A stretch of DNA of 64,000 nt from SIRX01 sp965213905 (GCA_965213905.1 OZ243922.1:62001-126000), one strand, 5' to 3'; positions 35,499 to 44,504 are shown, counted from the first letter of the stretch. Numbers and translations: made by a program. Notes: generated by a model not told the origin, from the sequence alone.

Positions 35499-36070
35499 GG
35501 ACCCCGGAAGAGATAAAAAGTCCGCCGCCCGGGCGGGAAGTTGCCGCATCCGGCAAGGTTCTTCTAATACCGGAAGAACCGGAGGGTAGGATCCTGGTCA
35601 CAAACGCCGGGATTATCGAGGTTTGGGCCTCTATGGCCTGGCAGGGCCCTGAAGAAATGATAGACGAGGTCGTGCCGGAGGTTCCCGGCGGCTGTAAGCT
35701 GGCGGTCGAGCGATTTCGCGCCGAAGCCGCCTGCGAAATCGCGGGCGAGTTGAGGACGTTCGACGAAGAAAGCGCCGGGGAGGTTTTAGACTACGTTTTG
35801 CGCCACGTCGTCAACGCGGCGTCCATAAGCGAGGCTATTTTGGAGACCCGGGTACTCAAGGTGGCGCCGCCGCACGTCCCGGATCTTTCGTTGGTCTGCG
35901 GGCTAGCCCGCTATTTGTGGGCCGCCGGCATCGGGGTCACCTTCGGGCGCACCCGGCTCCCACTTTCCGGGGGCGATATTGCCCTCGGCACCGGGGGTTC
36001 GGACGAGAAACTGGAGGCTATCCTTTCGCAAAGCTCCCTTTGGGAGATGGCAAATACCGCCTCTGGGTGA
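35495..36070 (+). CDS. unrecognised protein following pyrG, possible CTG start
   Basis: I do not recognise this family. The frame is open from the CTG that overlaps the pyrG stop (CTGA at 35495-35498) and translates without interruption (start LRTPEEIKSPPPGREV). The first ATG is only at 35633, which would lose a segment with regular hydrophobic strands (KVLLIPEE, RILVTNAGIIEVWA). Mid-protein there are mixed alpha/beta stretches (EVLDYVLRHVVNAASISEAIL, LVCGLARYLWAAGIGVTFG). No membrane segment or cofactor motif. In Mycobacterium a NUDIX gene follows pyrG, but no Nudix box is present here. Confidence 0.6.
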   Translation: MRTPEEIKSPPPGREVAASGKVLLIPEEPEGRILVTNAGIIEVWASMAWQGPEEMIDEVVPEVPGGCKLAVERFRAEAACEIAGELRTFDEESAGEVLDYVLRHVVNAASISEAILETRVLKVAPPHVPDLSLVCGLARYLWAAGIGVTFGRTRLPLSGGDIALGTGGSDEKLEAILSQSSLWEMANTASG

Positions 36071-36149
36071 GCCGCACCGGCCGGTCCTCCGGGACGTCAG
36101 GGTCCTCTCCGTCGCCGGGCACGGCCCTGGGGAGACGGAGGGTTCTAGC

Positions 36150-37124
36150 ATGAGGCTCGAAGTGCTCGACGGGCCTCTGCGGGGGACGGAAGTCGAGGGG
36201 ATTTTCTACCGGCAGTTGGGAAAACCTCCGGCGGCCGGGGAGATTGTGGCGGCCAACACTTTGGGGCTTGAGATGGATCTGGGTACCGGCGGCGTCGCCA
36301 TAGTTTTTCCGCGGTCCGGCGCCGGGGCGCCGCGGAACGAGAACCATTTCGTAAAGTTACCCTACACGCCCCTGCAGTTCCCCGCGAGACTCCCCGGGCA
36401 GGCTCGTAGCTTGCGGGATGTCCCCGTAGTCGTGTTGCCGTTGCACTCACATTTGGCCCCGGCTTGCTGTGCGGCGGCGGTACTGAGGCCCGGCGTCCGG
36501 GTCTCTTTCGTGTGGCAGGAGGGCGGCGCCTTGCCCGTAGGCCTATCGCGCCTGACGGGCGTTCTCAAAGAAAAAGGACTCCTGGACAAAATCATCTCTA
36601 CGGGTAGTTGCTTTGGCGGAGACCTCGAAGCCCCGAACGTTTACGCCGGCCTGCTCGCCGCCGCGGAGGTCTCGGACCTCGCCCTGGTCGGTATCGGTCC
36701 CGGGGTGGTGGGTACGGCTTCCGGCTACGGGCACGGGGGTATGTCCGCCGCGGTCGCCCTGAACGCGGCTTGTGCTCTGGGGGGGGAGCCCGTGCTGGCG
36801 CCCAGGGTCTCGGCCGGAGACCTCCGGAGTCGCCACCGGGGAGTCTCGCACCACACCCGGACGGTCTTGGAGGTGACGTTACAGAGTTGTCGGGTCGCCC
36901 TACCGGAGTTGGTCGTTGGCGAACCCGCGACGGGCCTCCCCCAAGGCCTCCCCGGAACCCACCGTTACGTGACAGTTCCGTTCGGGGCCGCTGGATTAGA
37001 AAGACGCTTCAGGTTAACCTTCGAGAGTATGGGACGTTCTTACCAAGAAGACAGCGTGTTTTTCGACGCGGCGGCGGCGGCCGTCGCGCTGGCCCTCGGA
37101 GAGGCCTCGGGGGAGGCCCGATGA
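36150..37124 (+). CDS. DUF3866 family protein
   Basis: Matches the pattern of actinobacterial DUF3866 proteins: a beta-rich N-terminal part ending in EMDLGTGGVAIVF, and a conserved C-terminal part with VVVLPLHSHLAPACCAA, TGSCFGGDLEAPNVYAGL, IGPGVVGTASGYGHGG and HRGVSHHTRTVL. Function unknown. ATG 36150 has GGAGG nine bases upstream. The frame stays open to 35979 and homologues may include the residues before this ATG (RDVRVLSVAGHGPG), in which case a CTG at 36063 would be the start. Overlaps the Ald homologue by four bases. Confidence 0.8.
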   Translation: MRLEVLDGPLRGTEVEGIFYRQLGKPPAAGEIVAANTLGLEMDLGTGGVAIVFPRSGAGAPRNENHFVKLPYTPLQFPARLPGQARSLRDVPVVVLPLHSHLAPACCAAAVLRPGVRVSFVWQEGGALPVGLSRLTGVLKEKGLLDKIISTGSCFGGDLEAPNVYAGLLAAAEVSDLALVGIGPGVVGTASGYGHGGMSAAVALNAACALGGEPVLAPRVSAGDLRSRHRGVSHHTRTVLEVTLQSCRVALPELVVGEPATGLPQGLPGTHRYVTVPFGAAGLERRFRLTFESMGRSYQEDSVFFDAAAAAVALALGEASGEAR

Positions 37125-38254
37125 GGCTGGGGATCGTGCGGGAGCGGGGCCGGGGGGAGAGCCGGGTTGCGCTGACGCCCCACGCCGTAAACGAGTTGAC
37201 GCGGGCCGGGCACCGGCTTCTCGTTGAGGGTGGCGCCGGGAACGCTTCGAGCATCCCCGACAAGATGTACGCCGACGCCGGGGCACAAATCGTCACCGGG
37301 GCCGCCGAGGTCTACCGTGAGTCGGAGTTGGTCGCGAAAGTCCAGGGGCCGGTTCCCGAAGAATACGAACACCTCCGGGAGGGTTTGATGCTGCTTTCCT
37401 TTCTCTCGCTCCCGGTGAACCCGCAGCTCATGGCCGCCCTTCTGGACTCCCGGTGCGTGGCCTTCGCGCTCGAATCAATCCGGGATTTCTCCGGCCAATT
37501 ACCGGTGTTGATGCCAATGAGCGAGATCGCCGGCTGCCTCGTTCCCCAGATTGGGGCCCACTACCTGCAACGGACCTCCGGGGGACGTGGCGTACTGCTG
37601 GGAAACGTCGCCGGCGTAAAACCCGGCCGGGTCGTTATTTTGGGTGGCGGTATCGTGGGTTCCGGCGCGGCGCGGGTCGCGGGCGGGCTCGGCGCCGAGG
37701 TAGTCGTCCTCGACCGCGACCTCGACCGGCTGCGCCGGCTGGAGAACGAAAGCCTTGGCCGCGTGACCACCCTCTCCGCCAGCAGCCTGGCTATAAAAGA
37801 GGCCGCCCTTGGCGCGGACCTGCTAATAGGGGCGGTTTTTCTGTCCGGGACCAGGACCCCGGCGCTCGTAGATCGCGAAACGGTGGAAGAGATGAAAGAC
37901 GGCAGCGTGATCGTGGACGTTGACGTGGACTACGGCGGGTGCGTCGAGACTTCGAGACCAACGAGCCTGCAACACCCCACATTCGTCGAAGCCGGTGTTA
38001 TCCACTACTGCGTCAAAAACGTTCCCGCCTCCGTGCCGGTAACGGCCACCCAGGGCCTCTCCAACGCGCTGCTACCGTACGTCCGGGAGTTGGCGGGCCG
38101 GGGCCTGGCGGACGCCTTGGGCTCCGACCCGGGCCTCCGGAGAGGCGTAACCGTAGCCGAGGGACAGGTCGTGGACCCCGCGCTGGCGAGATTTTCTGGG
38201 AGCGAGCATTCGTCGGTCTCTTCTGTACTTCCGCTCCACGAGGAGGCCCGTTGA
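37121..38254 (+). CDS. alanine dehydrogenase-family protein with Ser in place of the catalytic His
   Basis: Alanine dehydrogenase interconverts alanine and pyruvate with NAD. The fold and many motifs match: GESRVALTPHAV, MPMSEIAGCLVPQIGAHYLQ, the Rossmann VVILGGGIVGSGAAR, VDVDVDYGGCVETSRPTS and HYCVKNVPASVP. At residue 96, where Ald has a catalytic His (FLHLA), this protein has Ser (FLSLP); Lys of AKVQGP is kept. 377 residues. ald lies in this place, before parA-scpA, in Streptomyces; here parA is missing. May be a divergent or altered-specificity enzyme. Confidence 0.8.
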   Translation: MRLGIVRERGRGESRVALTPHAVNELTRAGHRLLVEGGAGNASSIPDKMYADAGAQIVTGAAEVYRESELVAKVQGPVPEEYEHLREGLMLLSFLSLPVNPQLMAALLDSRCVAFALESIRDFSGQLPVLMPMSEIAGCLVPQIGAHYLQRTSGGRGVLLGNVAGVKPGRVVILGGGIVGSGAARVAGGLGAEVVVLDRDLDRLRRLENESLGRVTTLSASSLAIKEAALGADLLIGAVFLSGTRTPALVDRETVEEMKDGSVIVDVDVDYGGCVETSRPTSLQHPTFVEAGVIHYCVKNVPASVPVTATQGLSNALLPYVRELAGRGLADALGSDPGLRRGVTVAEGQVVDPALARFSGSEHSSVSSVLPLHEEAR

Positions 38255-38274
38255 TCGAGGAGGGAGGCCGCTCT

Positions 38275-38973
38275 TTGGAAGGTTTTACCGTAGAACTGGA
38301 AGTGTACTCCGGTCCTTACGAGTGGCTTTTGGCGCTGATCCTGCGCGACGAGTTGGAGATATTCGAGGTTCCCATAAAGGAACTGGTTGATTCGTACCTT
38401 CGTTCCAAGCCCCCGCAAGACCCAAACTCCCTGGACCGCGACACGGACTTCGCGGGCTCCGCCGCGGCCCTCGTACTGCTAAAAAGCCGGACTATCTCAC
38501 CCTCGGTAGAGCCCGACCCCGAAAGCAACGAGGAAGACCCCGTATCTCCCGAACAGCTCGCCCAACGGCTCGCGGAGTACCTGAAGATCCAACGCGGGGC
38601 GGAGAACATAGGCCGGATGTCGGAGGCGAACCGCGGCTACTACCCTTCCGCCCACGTCTTGCGGCCCCGACCCGGAACGCTTCACATAAACCAGCCGCGC
38701 CTGCTCCGGGCGGCGCGCCGAACCTTCTCAAGGCTCACGGAGCCGCCGGTCGAACACCTCGGACCGATCACGATCACCGTTCAAGAGCTTGCCGGTTGGA
38801 TCCGGGACTCACTGATCCACGGTCCCGTCTCCTACGAAGACTTCGTCCGCGACATGGACCGCCTGCACTCGGCCGTCGTTTTCGCCGCCGCGCTGTCGCT
38901 GGCCCACGAGGGCCGGCTCAAACTCTCGCAACCGGAGCCGCTCGGCCCCCTAACCCTCGCGCCCGTAGAATGA
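38275..38973 (+). CDS. scpA: segregation and condensation protein A
   Basis: Kleisin subunit of the SMC-ScpAB condensin. The N-terminal EGFTVELEVYSGPYEWLLALI corresponds to the SMC-neck-binding helix-bundle start, followed by VPIKELVDSYL; the C-terminal winged-helix region ends LRLAHEGRL-like (SLAHEGRLKLSQPEPLGPL). 232 residues. TTG 38275 has GGGAGG seven bases upstream and gives the standard N-terminus; TTG 38251, overlapping the previous stop as TTGA, is the alternative. scpB overlaps by four bases. Confidence 0.9.
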   Translation: MEGFTVELEVYSGPYEWLLALILRDELEIFEVPIKELVDSYLRSKPPQDPNSLDRDTDFAGSAAALVLLKSRTISPSVEPDPESNEEDPVSPEQLAQRLAEYLKIQRGAENIGRMSEANRGYYPSAHVLRPRPGTLHINQPRLLRAARRTFSRLTEPPVEHLGPITITVQELAGWIRDSLIHGPVSYEDFVRDMDRLHSAVVFAAALSLAHEGRLKLSQPEPLGPLTLAPVE

Positions 38974-39635
38974 ACCCGGACGAAACGACGAACCATACCG
39001 GCGGCGCGGCCCTCGTAGAAGCCGTCTTGCTCGTGAGCTCCCAGCCCGTGACCCTCGAAGCCCTGGGTGCCGCCACGGCGTTGCCCGAACCAGGCCTAAC
39101 GGCCGCCCTGGACGAACTCGAAGCGAAGTACGATCCGGCAAGCTCCGGCGTCGTCCTGCGGCGGGTCGCGGGCGGCTACCAACTCGCGACCAACCCGGCT
39201 TGCGCCGCCGCCGTCGAACGCTTCCGGGAAGAGGCCCGGCCGGCGCCGCTCTCGAACGCGGCAAACGAAGTCCTCTCTTGCGTCCTCTACCTCGGGCCGT
39301 TGACCCGCGGGGGGATCTCCGCCGTCCGCGGCGTAAACTCGGACGCCGTAGTACGGAACCTCCTGGACCGCGGCCTGATCTCCGAGGTCGGGGTAGACGC
39401 CGAGAGGGCCGGGTCCCCGGCCCTTCTAAACGTTACCAACGAGTTCTTCTCCTCCACGGGAACCGGCTCACCAGAAGACTTCCCCCCGCTCGACGCGCTG
39501 GTCGGGGACGAAGAGCTCGCCCGGGTGCGAGAACGTCTGGGCGCCGCCAAAGAACAAGACATCCCCGAAAGCCCGAGGTCCTCCGGCTCGGAACCTCTCG
39601 GGCCTCTTGGGACAGAACCCCGGGGGGAACCGTAG
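38970..39635 (+). CDS. scpB: segregation and condensation protein B
   Basis: Second condensin accessory subunit, a pair of winged-helix domains. LVEAVLLVSSQPVTLEALGAAT at the start, a GVVLRRVAGGYQLATNP hinge and the second domain with ISAVRGVNSDAVVRNLLDRGLI match ScpB. The last about 50 residues are Ser/Pro/Glu-rich. 221 residues. ATG 38970 overlaps the scpA stop (ATGA). Confidence 0.92.
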   Translation: MNPDETTNHTGGAALVEAVLLVSSQPVTLEALGAATALPEPGLTAALDELEAKYDPASSGVVLRRVAGGYQLATNPACAAAVERFREEARPAPLSNAANEVLSCVLYLGPLTRGGISAVRGVNSDAVVRNLLDRGLISEVGVDAERAGSPALLNVTNEFFSSTGTGSPEDFPPLDALVGDEELARVRERLGAAKEQDIPESPRSSGSEPLGPLGTEPRGEP

Positions 39636-39636
39636 C

Positions 39637-40341
39637 GTGCGCTTGCAGGCTTTCCTCGCCCGGGCGGGCGCCGCCCCGTCCCGCCGCAAGGCGGAGGCCT
39701 TGATCTCCGCCGGAAGGGTAGAGGTGAACGGGTCTACGGCTCCTCTGGGCTCCGGCGCATCCCCGCTAGACGAAGTCCGTCTGGACGGTATCCCCGTTAC
39801 GCTGCCCGCGGAAAATACCTATCTGGCCCTGAACAAACCAACCGGCTACCTCACGACCCTCAGCGATGACCGGGGACGGCCCACCGTGGCGGACCTGATG
39901 CCGGAAGCCCCGGGGCTGGTCCCCGTAGGACGTCTCGACACCGAGACCTCCGGGCTGTTGATTCTCACCAACGACGGGAACCTGGCGCACCGGATCTCAC
40001 ACCCCTCCTCCGAGATCGAGAAGGAGTACCGCCTGGCCGTCGAAAGTAATTTCCTTCCCAAAGCCCTCGAAGCCCTCGCCGCCGGGCCAACCCTCGAAGA
40101 TGGGCCCGTGCGCCCGCCAAAGCTCACCAACCTCCACCGCAAAAAAGAACAAACCACCTTCCACCTGACCATCCACGAGGGCCGTAACCGCATAATACGC
40201 CGGGCGTGCGCCGCGGTCGGGCTGTCTTTGATCTCTTTGAAAAGGGTACGCGTCGGCCCCGTGAACCTCGCCGGCATACCGGAAGGCCAGTACCGGAAAC
40301 TAACCGACAAAGAGGTTAAGATCCTCCAGAGCGATGGATAA
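39637..40341 (+). CDS. rluB: RluB/RsuA-family pseudouridine synthase
   Basis: An S4 domain (RLQAFLARAGAAPSRRKAEALI, then GRVEVNGSTA) precedes the RsuA-type catalytic domain with KPTGYLTTLSDDRGRPTV, the catalytic Asp in VGRLDTETSGLLILTNDG and the EGRNRIIRRACAAVG motif. Modifies 23S rRNA by family knowledge. 234 residues. GTG 39637 follows a G-rich ribosome binding site; TTG 39607 inside scpB is less likely. scpA-scpB-rluB-cmk-der is the mycobacterial order, here with aroA inserted. Confidence 0.93.
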   Translation: MRLQAFLARAGAAPSRRKAEALISAGRVEVNGSTAPLGSGASPLDEVRLDGIPVTLPAENTYLALNKPTGYLTTLSDDRGRPTVADLMPEAPGLVPVGRLDTETSGLLILTNDGNLAHRISHPSSEIEKEYRLAVESNFLPKALEALAAGPTLEDGPVRPPKLTNLHRKKEQTTFHLTIHEGRNRIIRRACAAVGLSLISLKRVRVGPVNLAGIPEGQYRKLTDKEVKILQSDG

Positions 40342-41653
40342 ACTCACGAGCATTCAACCCGTCAAGTCGATCCGGGGGGCCATTACCGTCCCCCCCGATA
40401 AGTCTATTTCCCACCGGGCGGCCCTCGTCTCACTGCTCTCTAAGAAGCCGGTCACCATCCACAACTACCTCCCGGCGCAAGACACCCTGGCAACCCTCGC
40501 CGCGATCCAAACCTACGGCGCCCAATGCTCTCCCAAAGACTCAACAACCCAAATATCGGGGGTCGGCCTGAAATCCTCCGCCGAACCCCAAAACGTAATA
40601 AACGCCCAAAACTCCGGCACTCTTATCCGCATAATACTCGGAATTGCTGCGGGTATGGGTCATTTTGCGTGTTTTACGGGGGATGAGAGTTTGCGGGGGC
40701 GGCCGATGAAGAGGGTCGTCGGTCCGTTGGTGGAGATGGGGGCGGAGATTTCCGGGGTTGACGGGGGGGAGAGGTTGCCGTTGGCCGTGCTCGGGAACGG
40801 GGGTGGGCTGAAAGGTGGAGAGTACGACATCCCGGTCGCCAGCGCCCAGATAAAGAGCTGCATTCTATTCGCCGGGCTATTCGCGGATAGTGAGGCCGCG
40901 GTGATCGAACCCGGCAAAAGCCGGGACCACACGGAGCGCCTCTTGCGGGCCTGCGGCGTCGAGGTGGAAGTGGAGGATCTCTCAGGTGGCCGCCGGGGGG
41001 TTCGGTTGCGGCCGCCGGAGGCGCTGGACGTCCCGGCGGAGATCTCGGTTCCCGGGGACATCTCGTCGGCGGCGTTCTGGATCTCAGGCGCGCTCGTGAT
41101 CCCGGGCTCGGAGGTGAAAATCCAGGGGGTCGGTCTTAACCCTACCAGGACCGGGTTCTTGGATATACTCCGCAGAATGGGGGCTGAAATAGAGGTGACG
41201 AAGGTTTGGGAGGACGCTTTGGGCGAGCCCGTGGGAGAACTGGTCGCCCGTTCCTCAAACCTCCGGGGTGTTCGCGTGTCGGGAGACGAAGTGCCGGCCG
41301 CCGTTGACGAGTTGCCGCTTTTGGCGATGCTCGGGGCTTTTGCCGAAGGCGAGACCGTTTTGGAAGGTGCCGCGGAGCTCAGGGTCAAAGAAACCGACAG
41401 GATCTCCGTCGTCTGCGAAGAGTTTCGGAAGGTCGGGGGCGACATAGAAGAGCGGGAAGACGGGTTCGTGGTCGCCGGTTCGGGCGGGTTGCGCGGTGGC
41501 GGGGCCGGTAGCCGCGGGGATCACCGGCTCGCCATGGGCCTCGCGATAGCGGGTCTCTCTTCGGGGAAAGGTGTGGAGATACAAGACCTGGAAGCCTCGG
41601 CGGTCTCCTACCCGGGGTTTCTAGAAGACGTGGGGTTTCTCTCTTGCTGGTAA
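40334..41653 (+). CDS. aroA: 3-phosphoshikimate 1-carboxyvinyltransferase (EPSP synthase)
   Basis: Adds enolpyruvate to shikimate-3-phosphate, the sixth shikimate step. PPDKSISHRAAL near residue 21, NSGTLIRIILG near residue 96, GDESLRGRPMKR near residue 118, SAQIKSCIL and KETDRI are the family motifs. 439 residues. The NSGT spelling differs from the NAGT of many plant and enterobacterial enzymes. ATG 40334 overlaps rluB by eight bases. The other aro genes lie at 21561-24717. Confidence 0.95.
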   Translation: MDKLTSIQPVKSIRGAITVPPDKSISHRAALVSLLSKKPVTIHNYLPAQDTLATLAAIQTYGAQCSPKDSTTQISGVGLKSSAEPQNVINAQNSGTLIRIILGIAAGMGHFACFTGDESLRGRPMKRVVGPLVEMGAEISGVDGGERLPLAVLGNGGGLKGGEYDIPVASAQIKSCILFAGLFADSEAAVIEPGKSRDHTERLLRACGVEVEVEDLSGGRRGVRLRPPEALDVPAEISVPGDISSAAFWISGALVIPGSEVKIQGVGLNPTRTGFLDILRRMGAEIEVTKVWEDALGEPVGELVARSSNLRGVRVSGDEVPAAVDELPLLAMLGAFAEGETVLEGAAELRVKETDRISVVCEEFRKVGGDIEEREDGFVVAGSGGLRGGGAGSRGDHRLAMGLAIAGLSSGKGVEIQDLEASAVSYPGFLEDVGFLSCW

Positions 41654-42324
41654 CCATAGACGGGCCCGCCGGAAGCGGAAAAAGCTCCGTCGCCCGGACG
41701 GTCGCGGACCGGCTCGGGTTCGTAAACCTGAACACGGGGTCCGCGTACCGGGCCGTAGCGTTTCTGGCCCGGCGCGAGGGTGTTTCCCCTGACGAGAAAG
41801 AAAAGCTCTCCGGGTTGTCGGGGAGGGTGAGCCTGGGCCGTAGCGGCGTGGAAGTAGACGGCGGTCACGTATCCGAAAAAGACCTCCGCACGCCGGAGGT
41901 GTCCGCGACGGCCTCGATAGTCTCGGCCCACCCCGAGGTGCGCGGTGTGCTGCTCTCCGTGCAGCGCCGGGCGGCCCGGGAGGTCGGAGAAAGGAGCGGG
42001 GCCGTGGTAGAAGGCCGGGACATCGGGACCGTGGTGCTGCCCGACGCGGACATCAAAGTCTTTCTCTCGGCCGACCCCGACGAGCGGGCCCGCCGACGGG
42101 CCGTTCAGAGCGGGCGTGAAGAAGAAGTGGGGCGCATCCGGGAGGCCATGGGACGCCGGGATCAGCAAGACTCCGAGAGGGAAGTCGCACCCCTGAGGCC
42201 TGCCCCGGATGCCGTCGTTATAGATACTACCGGCCTCGCCCTCGAAGAAGTCGTATCCCGGGTGCTGGAACTCGTGCGAAAAGCCCCGGGAGAAAAAACT
42301 TCGCGGGGAGAAAAAACATCATGA
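41644..42324 (+). CDS. cmk: cytidylate kinase
   Basis: Phosphorylates CMP and dCMP. P-loop DGPAGSGKSSVA at residues 6-17, NLNTGSAYRAVAFLA, VVEGRDIGTVVLPDADIKVFL and the RRDQQDSEREVAPL segment are typical. 226 residues, with a Lys/Ser-rich tail repeating GEKTSRGEKTS. TTG 41644 lies ten bases inside aroA. plsC overlaps by four bases. Confidence 0.94.
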   Translation: MLVTIDGPAGSGKSSVARTVADRLGFVNLNTGSAYRAVAFLARREGVSPDEKEKLSGLSGRVSLGRSGVEVDGGHVSEKDLRTPEVSATASIVSAHPEVRGVLLSVQRRAAREVGERSGAVVEGRDIGTVVLPDADIKVFLSADPDERARRRAVQSGREEEVGRIREAMGRRDQQDSEREVAPLRPAPDAVVIDTTGLALEEVVSRVLELVRKAPGEKTSRGEKTS

Positions 42325-43007
42325 TCCCCCACCTGGTACTCGGCACGTTCTTCAAGGGCCGCAACCGCCCCGACGGCATGTCCCCAAGGTACAAGTTGTT
42401 CCGGATCACCCTGACGACGATCGCGAAAGTCCTTTTCGGGTTTACCAGCCACGGGGCCGAGAAAGTCCCGGCGAAAGGACCCCTCGTCGTGGCCTCCAAC
42501 CACACCCAGTACCTGGACCCTTTCTACGTGGGGATGGCCGTGCCGCGGCGGGTTCAGTGGATGGCCAAAAAGGAGTTGTTCGTTTTTCCGCTAAGAGGGT
42601 TTTTCGCCTTGCTGGGCGCTTTTCCGGTGGACCGGCAGAAGGGCGGCCGGGCGGCGCTGCGGACGGCGACGGAGCATCTGGGCGCGGGCTGGGCGCTCGG
42701 CATATTTCCGGAGGGAACCCACAAACAAGGGGATAAACCCCGGGAGGCAAAGAGTGGAGCCGTGGTGATCGCGGCACGGAGCGGGGCCCGGGTACTACCC
42801 GTGTACGTCGGCCCGGCGCCCGGGTTGCGGGCTAGGCTCCGGGGTGAAAAATTACGCGCGTACGTGGGCGACCCCATAGAGATAGACGCCAACCTCCGGG
42901 GGGGGAAAGCCTACAAAAAAGTTTCCGAGGACATCATGCGTGAGATCTACGCGCTCCCGGAAAAATCCGGCTTCGCGCCGCCGACGGAAAGGAATGAAAA
43001 GTCTTGA
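42321..43007 (+). CDS. plsC: 1-acyl-glycerol-3-phosphate acyltransferase
   Basis: Membrane-bound acyltransferase of phospholipid synthesis. The HX4D motif is NHTQYLD, the second block is GAFPVDR, and the third is FPEGTHKQGD. 228 residues. ATG 42321. A cmk-plsC-der cluster is widespread in Gram-positive bacteria. Acyl specificity cannot be read. The final basic segment is polar. Confidence 0.92.
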   Translation: MIPHLVLGTFFKGRNRPDGMSPRYKLFRITLTTIAKVLFGFTSHGAEKVPAKGPLVVASNHTQYLDPFYVGMAVPRRVQWMAKKELFVFPLRGFFALLGAFPVDRQKGGRAALRTATEHLGAGWALGIFPEGTHKQGDKPREAKSGAVVIAARSGARVLPVYVGPAPGLRARLRGEKLRAYVGDPIEIDANLRGGKAYKKVSEDIMREIYALPEKSGFAPPTERNEKS

Positions 43008-44296
43008 GCCGCCTGCCGGTAGTCGCGATAGTCGGGGCCCCGAACGTCGGGAAGAGCACGCTGGTAAACAGGGTCCTTCGCCGCCGTCAGGCGGTGGTCT
43101 CCGACGAGCCGGGGACCACCCGGGACCGGTCCTACAACCGGGCCGAGTGGGCGGGCCGCGAGTTCGTCCTGGTGGATACCGGGGGGATGGAGCCGGCCGC
43201 CAAGGTCGGGCTCGAAGTACTCGTTACGCTGCAGGCGAAGGTCGCCGTCGAGGAGGCCGACGTAATACTGCACCTGGTAGATTCCCGGACCGGACCCACG
43301 GAGGCGGACTCGGCCATAGCCCGCGAACTCCGGCGGGCCTCCGCCGTGGTGTTGCTGGTCGTCAACAAGCTGGACAACCCGGCGGACGACACGGATCGCT
43401 ACCAGTTCTACGCCTTGGGCGAGGGCGAGCCCCACGCCGTCTCCGCCGTTCACGGGATAGGGGTTGGAGACCTCCTGGACGCCGTGAAGTCTGCGATGCC
43501 GCAACTCGGGGGCGCGGACGAGGATGAGCCGCCGCGGCTCGCGATAGTCGGGAGGCCAAACGTCGGCAAAAGCACTCTGCTAAACCGCTTGCTAGGCTCC
43601 GAACGGGCGGTCACTTCCGAGGTGGCAGGAACCACGACGGACTCGGTCGCCGGGGAGATAGAAACAGAGGACGGGCGCTACCTGCTACTCGACACCGCCG
43701 GGGTGAATCGAAACGCCCGCCGCGCCCGGGGGGTTCCCTACTACTCTTCCTTGAGAACCGAAGAGGCCATCCGGCGCTCGGACGTATCCTTGCTCGTGGT
43801 GGACGCCGTCGAGGGTCTAGTCGGCGCGGACCTGCAGCTCGCCCGGCAGATCGAAGCCGCCGGAAAGACGTGCGGCGTGGTCCTCAACAAGCGAGACCTG
43901 GTCGCCCCCGAACGGCTCGCCGAGATAGCCGGAACCCTGCAGGCCCGCATGACGGACCTCAAACCCCCGAGTATCTCCGTCTCGTCCTTGACCGGCACCG
44001 GGGTCGAGAAAGTCCTCCCGCTCGCGGCGAAGCTTCGCCGGGCCTACAACCTCCGCGTCTCCACGCACGAAATAGCCGAGCTTACGAACAAGGTCGTGGA
44101 CCGCAGCCCGCCGCCAAAGGGCGTCAGGATCCGCTACGCGACCCAGACCGGCTCTGCGCCCCCGAGGTTCGTATTGTTCGCAAACCGGCCACAAGACGTC
44201 CCCGATAGCTACGTCCGGTACGTCGAGAACACCCTCCGGCAGAAGTACGATCTTTACGGGGTCAGCTTGAGGGTGAGGCTGAAGAGCAGCCGGTAG
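43004..44296 (+). CDS. der: ribosome-assembly GTPase Der (EngA)
   Basis: Tandem-GTPase protein for 50S maturation. Two G domains: GAPNVGKSTL with DTGG and NKLD in the first, GRPNVGKSTLLN with DTAG and NKRD in the second, then a KH-like domain at the end (RIRYATQTGSAPPRFVLFANRP). 430 residues. TTG 43004 overlaps the plsC stop as TTGA. Last gene of the long + strand run. Confidence 0.96.
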   Translation: MSRLPVVAIVGAPNVGKSTLVNRVLRRRQAVVSDEPGTTRDRSYNRAEWAGREFVLVDTGGMEPAAKVGLEVLVTLQAKVAVEEADVILHLVDSRTGPTEADSAIARELRRASAVVLLVVNKLDNPADDTDRYQFYALGEGEPHAVSAVHGIGVGDLLDAVKSAMPQLGGADEDEPPRLAIVGRPNVGKSTLLNRLLGSERAVTSEVAGTTTDSVAGEIETEDGRYLLLDTAGVNRNARRARGVPYYSSLRTEEAIRRSDVSLLVVDAVEGLVGADLQLARQIEAAGKTCGVVLNKRDLVAPERLAEIAGTLQARMTDLKPPSISVSSLTGTGVEKVLPLAAKLRRAYNLRVSTHEIAELTNKVVDRSPPPKGVRIRYATQTGSAPPRFVLFANRPQDVPDSYVRYVENTLRQKYDLYGVSLRVRLKSSR

Positions 44297-44414
44297 AGAA
44301 TACCGCGAAAAGACGCGACGGAAACCGGCGGCGTAAACTTGAACCTAGACCGCGGCTGGGTGCCCACGATGCCGGAGCCCGACAACCTTCTATTTTAAGT
44401 GTGAAACCCCGTAG

Positions 44415-44446
44415 GGTAGCCTGGGAGTTATGTCACCCGGGTTGCC
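44415..44446 (+). terminator. strong RNA hairpin after der
   Basis: Bases 44415-44425 pair fully with 44436-44446 (11 bp, three of them G-U) around a ten-base loop. The G-U pairs hold only for RNA made from the + strand, so it is likely in the der transcript. A short TTTATAT lies about 20 bases later, not directly behind it. A terminator or processing signal is inferred. The rest of the 221-bp gap 44297-44517 shows no gene. Confidence 0.5.
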
Positions 44447-44504
44447 GGTCCCAAGCGGTGCGAGGGGTTTATATCTGAGACTGTACTTCAGGTTCAGGGG
44501 AGGT

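Noticed and set aside
34395..35549. 384-codon open frame on the reverse strand
   Set aside because: Antisense to pyrG; composition bias only.
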